Origin: Bacteroidota bacterium
GTDB lineage: Bacteria; Bacteroidota; Bacteroidia; J057; JADKCL01
DNA length: 64,000 nucleotides
Assembly: GCA_016718825.1 (NCBI GenBank)
Contig: JADKCL010000035.1
Location: forward strand, 11,326-75,325
Direction: 5' to 3'
The number at the start of each line of letters is the position of its first letter. Position 1 is the stretch's first letter. A program made the position numbers and the translations under genes. Positions 27,301 to 35,738 of this stretch are shown here, in pieces. Under the pieces are notes generated by a model. That model saw only the letters and a list, made by a program, of their open reading frames with translations, was not told where the DNA came from and did no database searches.

Positions 27301-28187
27301 TCAAGTTGTTCGAAACAAGCAACAATATCGAAGTCCATTCCACCACGATCACCGACGACGGCAGTACCCATACCATGGGTATCCAAGGCGCATCAGGCAC
27401 AGCGGTGGCGGTTCCCGGACGCGACGGCAGCAATTGGACGGCGACCAACGATGCCTTCCGTTTCACCCCTCAGGTCGGGGCTGTCACATATTCTTGGTCA
27501 CCTGCGACCTTCTTGACCTCCACGACCGTCAACAACCCCAACGCCAACGGCGTTACCGCTTCCACGACCTACACCGTGACCGTCAACAATGGGACTTGTA
27601 CCATGACCGACCAAGTGACGGTATTTGTTTGCATCCTCGCTGTCGACCACGTCCAATTGGATGCTGAAAAAGACGGTCAGCGTGTAAAACTGCACTGGGA
27701 CGCCATCAACGAGGAAAATCTCAGTCACTACGTCATCGAGCGTAGCGGTGATGCCGCGACTTGGACAGAGATTGGAACGGCACAGGCTATCGGGCTTCAA
27801 GGCGCGACACAGTCCTATGATCGCTTTGACGAAGCACCGCTCGGCGGCGTGAACCATTACCGCCTGCGCCTGATCGACATCGATGGACAAGTGAGCTTCT
27901 CCAACGAGGATGAAGTGCTCTTCACAGGAAATGAGTGGGTCAATGTGTCACCCAACCCGGGATACAACGTTTTCAACTTCGAAGTCGGCAAAATACTGGA
28001 TGGAGATTTGGAAATCGAAATCTACACGACCGAAGGTAAATTGATCAAATCCGTATTCGAAGCTGACAGCCCGTCGGGTGTACGTCTGCTGCCTGTGGAC
28101 TTGGGCAACCTTCCCGGAGGCGTGTACCTGTACCGCGTGCGGACAGGTAGCCAAAACCTCAATGGCCGACTGGTCAAAATGGACTGA
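24366..28187 (+). CDS. Large secreted surface protein with T9SS C-terminal sorting domain and an internal duplication
   Basis: 1273 residues from ATG 24366. The signal peptide (FFLFLAGLATQVQA) is followed by a SHSMGADLTYVQIG-RLSFYRDCSG block that starts many Bacteroidota gliding/adhesion proteins. Ig-like or PKD-like modules follow (for example AGPDQVYCTGG, YLWSPNTALSSTTISNP). Two copies of a roughly 188-residue module occupy about 578-765 and 849-1036, each with GDDQVSGAIP, FISSNGF-type, GSGCCSG and NHCCSAGPINTFQIKLFET blocks. A fibronectin-like segment precedes the sorting domain (VNVSPNPGYNVFNFEVG to LNGRLVKMD). Exported by T9SS and probably anchored or released at the cell surface; ligand unknown. 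Confidence 0.9.
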   Translation: MKLELRYFFAFFLFLAGLATQVQASHSMGADLTYVQIGPNQYRVRLSFYRDCSGITPSFSYFINANSVSCAQSASVTLNQVSFVEVSPLCAAQLPNSTCNGGTLPGVQQYIFEGDITLPAACNDWRFSMSECCRNSGITTLSNPGSENLYVDATLNNLVATTNSSPQFTSLPVPYICAGQSYIYNHGAIDPDGDSLVFSLINAQGAFGVSVVYGGGFSGLNPMTSVPAVTINSANGNVTMNPTVPQIAVIAVLVQEYRNGVLIGTTTRDIQVTVLSCTNNSPSINAITGVVNATQTGPFSIQVCPGQTLSFNIPGADVDLGQTITWSWNNGIPGGVFTAPAGPSPQTGTFTWTPTGADVGLNSLVVQLQDNGCPVLGSQTRAIDITVLQGTTAGPDQVYCTGGGPVPLNVIGGTTFTWNILSGTPGSLSCTNCANPNATPLITTTYEVVSNLPGPCKNRDTVVVTPAPTFTLAMGPPVTICTGGATNLSAVPSPAGVYTYLWSPNTALSSTTISNPSANPTSNITYNVSVTSAAGCRITGSQTITVSNQVLSVAPTANPTQSCSGAPVTLNANVGSGNCNQYTVANIAHSPTIIAGTPVVLGDDQVSGAIPLGFTFNFFCVNKTEAYISSNGFITFNAASGSGCCSGDILPTLNLSDFIAGSWNDLYPPAGGSISYQTTGFAPNRVFIVDFTNINHCCSAGPINTFQIKLFETTNVIEIHSTSITDDGSTHTQGIQDALGTSFAVPGRSGSNWTATNDAYRFTPVTPLPVTINWQAPLGSTIATGNSTIVTPGAPTTYFAVASNGVCSATASVVVDVANVNAGIDQTVCPSGSNASLNAVYSGPPAPSNCNLYTAAAIGYAPTAIAGTPVVLGDDQVSGAIPIGFTFNFFCQPKTDLYISSNGFVTFNGASGSGCCSGSTLPTGTITDFIAGSWNDLYPPAGGSISYQLTGIAPNRVFVVDYTNINHCCSAGPINTFQIKLFETSNNIEVHSTTITDDGSTHTMGIQGASGTAVAVPGRDGSNWTATNDAFRFTPQVGAVTYSWSPATFLTSTTVNNPNANGVTASTTYTVTVNNGTCTMTDQVTVFVCILAVDHVQLDAEKDGQRVKLHWDAINEENLSHYVIERSGDAATWTEIGTAQAIGLQGATQSYDRFDEAPLGGVNHYRLRLIDIDGQVSFSNEDEVLFTGNEWVNVSPNPGYNVFNFEVGKILDGDLEIEIYTTEGKLIKSVFEADSPSGVRLLPVDLGNLPGGVYLYRVRTGSQNLNGRLVKMD
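26097..26659 (+). repeat. Duplicated coding module, copy 1
   Basis: About 563 bases encoding the first copy of a roughly 188-residue Cys-rich module of the T9SS protein. It begins NCNQYTVANIAHSPT and ends YRFTPV. It is in direct orientation and in the same frame as copy 2 at 26910. Confidence 0.9.
26910..27474 (+). repeat. Duplicated coding module, copy 2
   Basis: About 565 bases encoding the second copy. It begins NCNLYTAAAIGYAPT and ends FRFTPQ. Long stretches of protein sequence are identical to copy 1 (for example GTPVVLGDDQVSGAIP and NHCCSAGPINTFQIKLFET), while many codons differ, so the duplication is not very recent or has been under protein-level selection. Confidence 0.9.
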
Positions 28188-28224
28188 GGTCACCAGAATT
28201 CGAATTTGAAACATCAGGTTTATA

Positions 28225-28252
28225 CAAGGGGCAGAAGTTTTTCTGCCCCTTG
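28225..28252. terminator. Strong hairpin between the T9SS protein and nucleoside transporter genes
   Basis: Perfect 12-base arms CAAGGGGCAGAA and TTCTGCCCCTTG enclose the loop GTTT. The right arm starts with T but no T-run follows on the plus strand, so it is a probable but not classical terminator. Confidence 0.6.
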
Positions 28253-28311
28253 TCATTGGCGGCTGCGTTTGGAAACTTCTTTTTTGTATTTTGCCTCCAT
28301 AGCGTACATCA

Positions 28312-29877
28312 ATGGATAGATTTATTGGTTTGATCGGAATTGTGGTGATCCTCGGGATTGCCTTTCTTGCGTCCAACAACCGCCGCAAAATCAACATCAG
28401 GTTGGTGCTCAGTGGAATTGGGCTTCAGGTCTTGCTCGCCATTCTCATTTTGAAAGTGGAACCGGTGAAACAGGGCTTTCAGTTCATGGGACAAGGCATG
28501 CAGCAGATTGAGCATTTTGCCAAGGAAGGTGCAAATTTTGTTTATGGCGGAATTGCAGGCAGCCAAGGCGGTATGCCGCGCGGTGACGCCGCCGACAATA
28601 CCTTGTCGTTGAAAATTCTTGCCGAAAATGGCATTCCCAAACAGCAGGCCGAAGCAAGTTTGAAGACCATTCAAACCCAACTTGATGGCCTCAAAAAGGT
28701 AACCGATTCTACAGTGCTTGCCGGCAAAGGGGTCAATGTTGTGGTTGCTTCCGACACTTTGAAGCCGTTTGGTGACCGCCTTTCGGCCATGGGTGCGATC
28801 GTGCCGGATTCGGCGACGATGGCGGCGATTTTTGGTGCGACGAATATGCCTTCGGCGGCGATTTTGATCGCCAACCAAGATCGGTATGTCGAGCCGGTGG
28901 CTGATTTCCGCGCACCGACATCCTTTGTATTTGCCTTCAACATCACCGCGACGATCATTTTGGTTTGCGCCTTGGTGGCGATCATGTACCACTTGAAGGT
29001 GATGCAATTCTTGGTGAGCATCGTCGCCAAGGCGATGAATTTCATCATGCGCGTGAGCGGCGCGGAAGCCTTGAGCAATGTTGCTTCGGCATTCGTAGGC
29101 CAAATCGAGGCGCAGGTGATGATCCAACCTTATCTCAAAGGCATGACCAAATCCGAGTTGTTGGCGTCGATGACCGGAAGTTTGGCCTGCATCGCGGGCG
29201 GAATCCTGATCGTGTACGTGAGCTTTGGTGCCAAAGCTGAATACCTGCTCACAGCAAGCATGATGGCAGCCCCGGGCGCCTTGGTCATTTCGAAGATCAT
29301 TTTCCCCGAAACTGAAGAAAGCGAGACGATGGGCAATGTCAAACTCGAAGTGAAGTCGCCTTATACGAACCTCATCGACGCAATCGCCCACGGTGCCACC
29401 GACGGCTTCAAGATTTCGATGAACGTCTTGGCTTTGTTGCTGGCATTCATCGCCTTGGTTGCCATGATCAACGCCATTTTGGGCCTCATCCCACACGATT
29501 GGGCAGGCCAAGCAATCACAATGGACTGGATCTTTGGCAAGCTGTTTTACCCCGTTGCGTGGTGCATGGGAATTCCAGCAGAGGACGTCAACAATGCCGC
29601 AACCTTGTTTGGGCAGAAATTGACGATCAACGAGTTCATTGCTTTCAAAAACATGACCGGTGATGTGATCCCCATCGTGACGCCCAAGGGCGAGATGATC
29701 ACAAGCATCGCGATTTGTGGCTTCGCGAACTTCAGCAGCGTCGGCATGCAAATCGGCGGCATCGGCGCCTTGGCGCCCGAGCGTCGCGCAGACTTGGCCC
29801 GTTTGGGCCTCAAAGCATTGCTCGGCGGAACTTTGGCTTCGTATTTGTCGGCGACAATTGCGGGAATTTTGTTCTGA
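28312..29877 (+). CDS. Concentrative nucleoside transporter (NupC/CNT family)
   Basis: 521 residues, longer than the roughly 400 of classical NupC. Recognisable parts are the N-terminal helices, the gate region (ITATIILVCALVAIMYHLKVMQ), the conserved EAQVMIQPYLKGMTKSELLA segment, GSLACIAGGILIVYVSFG, and the C-terminal transport domain with NEFIAFKNM and CGFANFSSVGMQIGG. It takes up nucleosides by cation symport. The extra length is mainly an insertion of roughly 110 residues (about 80-200) between FVYGG and the gate, rich in Ala, Asp and Thr. Confidence 0.93.
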   Translation: MDRFIGLIGIVVILGIAFLASNNRRKINIRLVLSGIGLQVLLAILILKVEPVKQGFQFMGQGMQQIEHFAKEGANFVYGGIAGSQGGMPRGDAADNTLSLKILAENGIPKQQAEASLKTIQTQLDGLKKVTDSTVLAGKGVNVVVASDTLKPFGDRLSAMGAIVPDSATMAAIFGATNMPSAAILIANQDRYVEPVADFRAPTSFVFAFNITATIILVCALVAIMYHLKVMQFLVSIVAKAMNFIMRVSGAEALSNVASAFVGQIEAQVMIQPYLKGMTKSELLASMTGSLACIAGGILIVYVSFGAKAEYLLTASMMAAPGALVISKIIFPETEESETMGNVKLEVKSPYTNLIDAIAHGATDGFKISMNVLALLLAFIALVAMINAILGLIPHDWAGQAITMDWIFGKLFYPVAWCMGIPAEDVNNAATLFGQKLTINEFIAFKNMTGDVIPIVTPKGEMITSIAICGFANFSSVGMQIGGIGALAPERRADLARLGLKALLGGTLASYLSATIAGILF

Positions 29878-29898
29878 GTTGGATTCGCGGGAAAGTTC

Positions 29899-29932
29899 AA
29901 AAACGACGGGGCTTGGGTCCCGTCGTTTTTTT
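29899..29932 (+). terminator. Rho-independent terminator after the nucleoside transporter
   Basis: AACGACGGG and CCCGTCGTT form a 9-bp stem around GCTTGGGT, and a T-run follows through 29932. It begins about 20 bases after the transporter stop. Confidence 0.85.
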
Positions 29933-30324
29933 GTTTTGGCGATTCGCAAGTCCTCATCCATTCAGCGTCCAGTCCCTCAAAGCCCAAATTGCTTCTCAAC
30001 ATTTGAATCTTCTTTCCACTTGCTGCTTCGTTCATCCTCGAAGGGAGTTTTCGTCCCTGCACGCCTAGATCATTCCGCGTAGTGACTTGGTGGCAATAAT
30101 CAGTGCGTGTGTGAGCATATAATTCGACCAATCGACGCAAACCATCATCGCATCATCCACTACAAACAAAATTGCGTCCATTCGTAAACCAATTCCTGCC
30201 ATTCGTTTTGCCAATCCCCTTCAAACGCTCGGGAAGGCCATTCTTGCGTTTTTCCGCTGATTTGGAAATTTGGAGAACGGCTTCAACTCCCCTAAACTTG
30301 GCGATCGTTTAACTACATTTTGAC
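29933..30324. other. Intergenic stretch of about 390 bases, no gene seen
   Basis: No frame here shows coding character. It must contain the promoter of the following 1446-residue gene; TAACTACATTTTG just before its ATG is only loosely like the Bacteroidota -7 element. Confidence 0.5.
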
Positions 30325-33300
30325 ATGAACGGCATCATTTTCCTTCAAATTATTTTCCAAGATTCAAAAGTTCTGGAAAAACAAACAACCCTGGTTCCGA
30401 TTGGTCCAGATGGAAAAATCACCAAGGACAAATTCGAAGTCTCCAATGAAGGCTACGCCACGATTGTTGTGGATAGCGAACTCAATAAATTTCCAGCCAC
30501 TTGGGAGGTTCGGCAGGGCACCAAACGATTGGCCACCCTTTTAATTCCTAACCAAGATACGTTCAAGAAGGTATGGATGGAGCCCAATTCGTCGATGGAT
30601 CTAGCCAAAATACTTGTATTCAATATTGATGACAAGGGCGTGATCAACCTGACAATTGGAAAACCCAAGCCCCAAGAAGTGAAGCCGGTAAATTATGTAC
30701 TCCCTATGGTCACAGAAAAATGGATGAAAGGAAAGGCTGTGGACAAGTCCGGTCAAGCCTTGAAAAACACGACGTTCATTGTTTATGTCCAAAAAAAGGC
30801 GGAGACACAACATAAGGACATGAAATTCATGCCTTTGTTGAGCGGTACAACCGACCCCATGGGAACCTTTCATGTCAAGGTTTCCACCGCGCTGTTTGAA
30901 TCTGCCTACGCCACCTTGGGCAATGCGACTACCTCGCAGATTCCGATCATTCTTGAAGATGGAAAACTTCCCGGTTTTGCATTGTTGGTCGTGGAGGATG
31001 TCAGCGCAGTGAAAGATGTGGATCCCGAGGACGATTGTGCCTGTCATGCCGTTCCACCTGCCCGCTTGCCTGAAATGGAAGATTTGCTGAGCCAAGACAG
31101 CAATTATCAGCAAGATATCGGCGGATCCTGTGTGAATTTCACCACCCCCAACCGCGCCTTGGAGGAATTTTCCTACAACATGGTGGTGCGCCTCACCGAT
31201 CCCGAGGTCATGAACGCGCCGGGCTATTTGGACAACCTTAATATCCGCATCAAGGAGCTTGAAACAACGCTTGCCAATGCCCTGAAGGAGCAGTCAAAAG
31301 GATATGACAGCAAAGCCCTCGTCGGAGATCAAAACGCCAAGGCACCCTCTCCCCTCTTGAGCGAATTGTACCTTTGGAAAGCAGAATTGGAGGCCATCAC
31401 CAATGAAGCCTATCCCAATTCGGGATTCAAGGAGAGTGTCAAAGGCCGCTCCACAAGCATTGCATTCAACTTGCGTTTTGTAACGAAACCTTCGTCGATC
31501 ACACCACAATTCACCGAATTGTCCACTGCAGGCGATGTCTACCTCAAAATGCACTTTTCCACCCGCGCAAGCGCGTTGGCCAAGTTGACAAGCATCATTG
31601 AGGCACAGATTTCGCTTGATAACAAAGCGGATAAAATGGGCGGAGGGCAATCTTCAGGCGCAAATACAATCACGCCTGACTATGACCGGTTGAGTTTAAA
31701 CACCGATTGGATGCAGATGGAACTGACGCGTTTGAAAGCGGAACAAAAAGCCGCAACCGAACGCAACAACATTTCCACCATGCGCAAAAAGCTGTCGGTC
31801 CAGAATCAGATTCAGTGGGACGCGCCCATGCCTTTGGTTCAGCCGGCAAGTATCGCCCATGGCCACCTGCTGACCTTCAGGCAGGTATGGCGCGCAGACG
31901 GCTACAGCATGGGCGATTTGCTCTATTCATTGCCGCTCGCCCCGGGCCAACAAAAGCAAATCGTCATTCACGATTGGGACCGGCGCGAAACCGCTTCCAG
32001 GTCGGAAACGCAAAGCCAGTTGGATTCGATATCCAACTCACTCACGCAAGACCGCGATATCAATGAAATTGTGAAAGCATCTCTGCACGAGGATATTGAG
32101 GGGCATAGCAAAGCAAAAACATCGGGCATCGGCGGAGGAATGGGGGTAGGAACAAGTGCGGGTGCGGAAGTGCCCATTGGGGGCGTTCCCGTGAATCTGA
32201 AAGTCGGATTCAGCGGTGGATTTTCGGCAAGCAAAGGAAAATCAGAATCGTGGGCCGACCAGAAATCTTCGCGCGACATGTCTGCCAATACCATGCAGAA
32301 AATTCGCGAAAAGACGATGCAAAATGCATCCTCGTTGCGTTCCAACCGCTCCACGGTCATCACGACGATGTCGCAAAGCGAAAGCACCAATGTCACCACG
32401 GAAAGCATCGCCAACTACAACCATTGCCACGCCATTACAATTCAATATTTTGAGGTGTTGCGCCACTTGGCGGTGCACAATGAATTGGCGGATGCACAGG
32501 AATGCTTGTTTATTCCGCTTTCCATTTCGCTATTTGATGATGCGAAGGTTTGCCGCTGGAATGATCTTTTGAGGCCTGCTTTGCGTGCTCCCGGCAGTAA
32601 ATACGACCGGCTTGTCAAAGGATTCAGTGCCATTCGCAGGTATTATGACATTCAAGCGCTTGGCAAATCTCCTGAAGACGTTTACTACAATGTGCCCGCA
32701 GGTCGCTATTGCGATGAAAAAATCACAGACTTGAGCGGAAGTTTGCGCCTCAAAATCCACTTTGCATGTCCAAAAAAGGTATTGCAAAATCTGGATGTTT
32801 CACAGGCGGAGATCATCTCTAAATTGAATCCCGTAGATGGCCTTTTCCAGCGCGCCATGGGCAACAACGGATTCCAAGCGATCAACCAATTCCTTGTAGA
32901 TCAAGATGCTGACCGCCAAGCCTGGACAGAACAACTGGGTTTCATCCGCGAAATCGAAGACATCCGCTACAAGGTCAACCGCGTCAGCGATGAGCAGCGC
33001 GAGGCCATCTTCCAAGCCGAAATGACGCGCGTGAATGCCGTGGCACAATTTGCAAAACACTTGCAGATATCCTTGGCGAGTCCGACCCAAACACCGATCA
33101 GAGTACGCATTGCACTTACGCGGTCAGGTGATGCAAAACGTGCAAAGATGAACGGAGAAGCCACTAGTTATGATTTCTCTTTTCGTAGCGCAAGCAACCA
33201 CATGATGCTGGAACGTGATCAGATTCAAGCCTTGACCGTGAGTTCCTCGTGGATGTACAGCTTGCCTGATGGCAGCAACTTGTTGCTCGACCATGTCGCT

Positions 33301-34665
33301 GCGCAATATGAAAACAAGTTCATTTCCGCCAAACTTTGCAATGCCTACCCAGCGGATGACTTGATTGCGGGCGGCAGCACGATCCAAACGCCAATGAGCG
33401 AATCCGAAATGGTTTCGCCCCGCGCAGAGGACTTGCAACTCCGCCACGAATTGCTGGACCACCTCAACTGTAATCTGGAGTATTATCACAAGGCCATTTG
33501 GGGTCAAATGGACGAGGATCGCCGCTTGATGCTTTTGGAAGGCTTCGAAATTGAGGTGCCGCCCCGTGAAAATCCTGCCTACGTGTCAGGTGGTACCGAG
33601 CCACAATTCCTGTTCGGCAACCAAACGGAAGTGCGCAGTGTCGCCTCCCTCGTGGAAAATCGATTGATCGGCATTGCGGGCAATTCCTTGATCATGCCGG
33701 TTGCCAAGGGGTTCAACCTCAATCCGATCTTCCGCTATGCCGACGACGAAGTAGAAATTGAAGGCCGGAAAATTTCCAAGCTGATGTCGTATTATATGCC
33801 GGAAAAAGGCTTCAAAGAGACCCCATTCCGCATCAGCATTCCGACGAAGGGAGTATTTGCCGAAGCCGTCATGGGTGCTTGCAATTCCTGCGAAAAAATC
33901 GACAATACAAGGTATTGGAAATGGGACGAACATCCGATTCCGAATACGCCGACAGCGATTGATTCCGTGAGTGCAGATTCACGTCGTGCTGAACCCAGCC
34001 TGCTCAATCCCTCGGCAATGAGCAATGCGCTGATCAGTCAACAAAACGGCCGCGAATATGCGCTTCCTACGGCGTTGAATGCAGCCATGGAATTCCTCAA
34101 AGCCAATTCCTTCACCAATATTACGGGATTGGAAGGCAATCAACTCGGAGCTTTGGAGGCGATGAAAGCCAATGCTGAGGCAGCAAAAGAATACGCCAAA
34201 ATCGCTGCCGATCTCGCAAAATCTGCTGAGATTCCCAAAAATGCTGACGCGGTCGTCGAATCCATCAAAAAGGGAGTCACAGACCCCAAAAAACAACAGG
34301 AACTGATCGAGCGGTACTTTGAAGACAAAGTCGGCGGCAACAAAGGAAAAGGCAAAATTACCGGAGGCGAAACCGATGAGGATGAAGCCGAAGTCACAGA
34401 ATCGGGCATCAAGCAGGCAACGCAAGGTTTGCTCGACGGTGTCCGCAACGCTGCCAAAGGCAAAGCCAAGATCGAGCTTCCCGACGGGACCAAGATCGAG
34501 ACCGAGCATGAGGGGGTTGGGGCGCCTGGGGAACCTGTGGTAAACGAGGAATGGGTCCAGCTTGAAGAAGAAGCCGTTTACCATATGCCAATTGTTTCCT
34601 ACTCGGATCGGGAAGAGGGTGTATTGAAAACACAAATCCTAGATGCCAACAATCCTATTGTGTAG
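30325..34665 (+). CDS. Very large protein of unrecognised family (1446 residues)
   Basis: I do not recognise the family. There is no signal peptide or clear membrane helix, so it is made in the cytoplasm. Visible parts, in order: a beta-rich N-terminal region (1-115), a second beta-rich block (about 130-235), a Cys-Ala-Cys-His site (DDCACHAVPPARLPEME, near 235-250), and a mixed region to about 480. A strongly conserved-looking core follows (FRQVWRADGYSMGDLLYSLPLAPGQ, IVIHDWDRRE, about 515-555). Then comes a Ser/Thr-Gln helix, a Gly-rich stretch (about 595-640), another Ser/Thr-rich helix, a globular region (700-1200) with CNSCEK, and an Ala/Lys-rich helical tail. The neighbour 30 bp downstream is probably co-transcribed. 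An injected or cell-surface effector or a scaffold is possible, but unproven. Confidence 0.85.
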   Translation: MNGIIFLQIIFQDSKVLEKQTTLVPIGPDGKITKDKFEVSNEGYATIVVDSELNKFPATWEVRQGTKRLATLLIPNQDTFKKVWMEPNSSMDLAKILVFNIDDKGVINLTIGKPKPQEVKPVNYVLPMVTEKWMKGKAVDKSGQALKNTTFIVYVQKKAETQHKDMKFMPLLSGTTDPMGTFHVKVSTALFESAYATLGNATTSQIPIILEDGKLPGFALLVVEDVSAVKDVDPEDDCACHAVPPARLPEMEDLLSQDSNYQQDIGGSCVNFTTPNRALEEFSYNMVVRLTDPEVMNAPGYLDNLNIRIKELETTLANALKEQSKGYDSKALVGDQNAKAPSPLLSELYLWKAELEAITNEAYPNSGFKESVKGRSTSIAFNLRFVTKPSSITPQFTELSTAGDVYLKMHFSTRASALAKLTSIIEAQISLDNKADKMGGGQSSGANTITPDYDRLSLNTDWMQMELTRLKAEQKAATERNNISTMRKKLSVQNQIQWDAPMPLVQPASIAHGHLLTFRQVWRADGYSMGDLLYSLPLAPGQQKQIVIHDWDRRETASRSETQSQLDSISNSLTQDRDINEIVKASLHEDIEGHSKAKTSGIGGGMGVGTSAGAEVPIGGVPVNLKVGFSGGFSASKGKSESWADQKSSRDMSANTMQKIREKTMQNASSLRSNRSTVITTMSQSESTNVTTESIANYNHCHAITIQYFEVLRHLAVHNELADAQECLFIPLSISLFDDAKVCRWNDLLRPALRAPGSKYDRLVKGFSAIRRYYDIQALGKSPEDVYYNVPAGRYCDEKITDLSGSLRLKIHFACPKKVLQNLDVSQAEIISKLNPVDGLFQRAMGNNGFQAINQFLVDQDADRQAWTEQLGFIREIEDIRYKVNRVSDEQREAIFQAEMTRVNAVAQFAKHLQISLASPTQTPIRVRIALTRSGDAKRAKMNGEATSYDFSFRSASNHMMLERDQIQALTVSSSWMYSLPDGSNLLLDHVAAQYENKFISAKLCNAYPADDLIAGGSTIQTPMSESEMVSPRAEDLQLRHELLDHLNCNLEYYHKAIWGQMDEDRRLMLLEGFEIEVPPRENPAYVSGGTEPQFLFGNQTEVRSVASLVENRLIGIAGNSLIMPVAKGFNLNPIFRYADDEVEIEGRKISKLMSYYMPEKGFKETPFRISIPTKGVFAEAVMGACNSCEKIDNTRYWKWDEHPIPNTPTAIDSVSADSRRAEPSLLNPSAMSNALISQQNGREYALPTALNAAMEFLKANSFTNITGLEGNQLGALEAMKANAEAAKEYAKIAADLAKSAEIPKNADAVVESIKKGVTDPKKQQELIERYFEDKVGGNKGKGKITGGETDEDEAEVTESGIKQATQGLLDGVRNAAKGKAKIELPDGTKIETEHEGVGAPGEPVVNEEWVQLEEEAVYHMPIVSYSDREEGVLKTQILDANNPIV

Positions 34666-34694
34666 TATTACTGTAAAGCAAAAAATATAAAAAT

Positions 34695-35738
34695 ATGTCC
34701 CCACTAGACGATCGTGAACGTAAAAGGTTAATCGATAAAATAAAAACCCTTCAAGCCAATTATGCCATGTTACAATACAACCTAGCAGTTGGTTTGGTCA
34801 AAGATCAAATCAAGGAACGCACGGAAAAGCTTGAGGAACAGGCAAAGACTCAGCGTGAGTTCATCGTAGATTTGGTTGTCTGTTTTATTCCGCTCCCCAA
34901 GGTTGTAAAAACCGCTATCGCATCCGAAGCTGTTGTTGACAATATTCGATCAGCGGGTCAAGAACTGATCAAGCATGTCACCAAAGAGTACGTTTTGTCT
35001 GATGATGAAAATAAAAAACTTGAGGACTTATCAAACTATGCCTCTGTTATGGCACTTCTTTTCAATGAGAAGATGTTTCGTCTCTATGATTTCCTTGACT
35101 TAAATGCCTTGAACCGAAAAACACTTCCAGATGAGCTTGTTTCTGCAGTACATGAAAAATTTCTTCCAGCAAATTGGAATGAAGCAGGGCTTGCGAAAAA
35201 CATTCAAAAACATTTGGATGTAATGGTGAAGTATTCTGAGGATTACGGGAGAGACTTGGCTGATAGAGATGCCATCATTGATCGTAGCTATGATACGCGG
35301 CAGGACAAGATGATTGTACTGAAGCCGATTCTCAATTTTCTTCCAAACGGAGAGATTGCTTATATGCCGGTTTATTGCTTTAGACATCTTCAGAGATATT
35401 ATCAATCAGGAAAAGTTGTTGCAGGGGATTTTCTTGTTTACTACAATTTGATTCCATTTTGTTTCTTGGATCTAGCAGTGCAGAGTTCTAAAAAGCGCCA
35501 GTGCCTAGTTATTGGCGACAAAGCAATAGATTTTAGAAGCAATACATTTTACGAAGACCTCTATGGCCTGTTGGAAGGAACGAAATATAGGTCTGATAAA
35601 TTTTTGCGCAATCACTTCAAAAAGAGCCTTTTCAGGGAGGTCCATTCCACTTTCTGGGGGCTGCCGTTTACAAATTATGAGCAAATTAAATTTGAGGATC
35701 TACCGAATTTCACGATTGAAAATTTAAGTGAGTATTGA
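34695..35738 (+). CDS. Unrecognised 347-residue A+T-rich protein paired with the giant gene
   Basis: Starts at ATG 34695, 29 bases after the previous stop. Residues 1-55 are a charged coiled-coil-like helix (ERKRLIDKIKTLQANY, KERTEKLEEQAKTQ). Next is an amphipathic, partly hydrophobic stretch (FIVDLVVCFIPLPKVVKTAI), then a mixed C-terminal domain rich in Phe and Tyr (YCFRHLQRYYQSG, DFLVYYNLIPFCFLDL). No family or catalytic motif is recognised. Base composition differs sharply from the neighbours; for example 19 of 60 bases at 35401-35460 are G or C. That suggests later acquisition than the flanking genes. Its stop codon abuts the stop of the opposing small ORF. Confidence 0.8.
   Translation: MSPLDDRERKRLIDKIKTLQANYAMLQYNLAVGLVKDQIKERTEKLEEQAKTQREFIVDLVVCFIPLPKVVKTAIASEAVVDNIRSAGQELIKHVTKEYVLSDDENKKLEDLSNYASVMALLFNEKMFRLYDFLDLNALNRKTLPDELVSAVHEKFLPANWNEAGLAKNIQKHLDVMVKYSEDYGRDLADRDAIIDRSYDTRQDKMIVLKPILNFLPNGEIAYMPVYCFRHLQRYYQSGKVVAGDFLVYYNLIPFCFLDLAVQSSKKRQCLVIGDKAIDFRSNTFYEDLYGLLEGTKYRSDKFLRNHFKKSLFREVHSTFWGLPFTNYEQIKFEDLPNFTIENLSEY

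Noticed and set aside
28309..29961. 550-codon open frame on the minus strand across the nucleoside transporter
   Set aside because: Antisense to a clear CNT gene; His/Asp/Gln-rich composition typical of such shadow frames.
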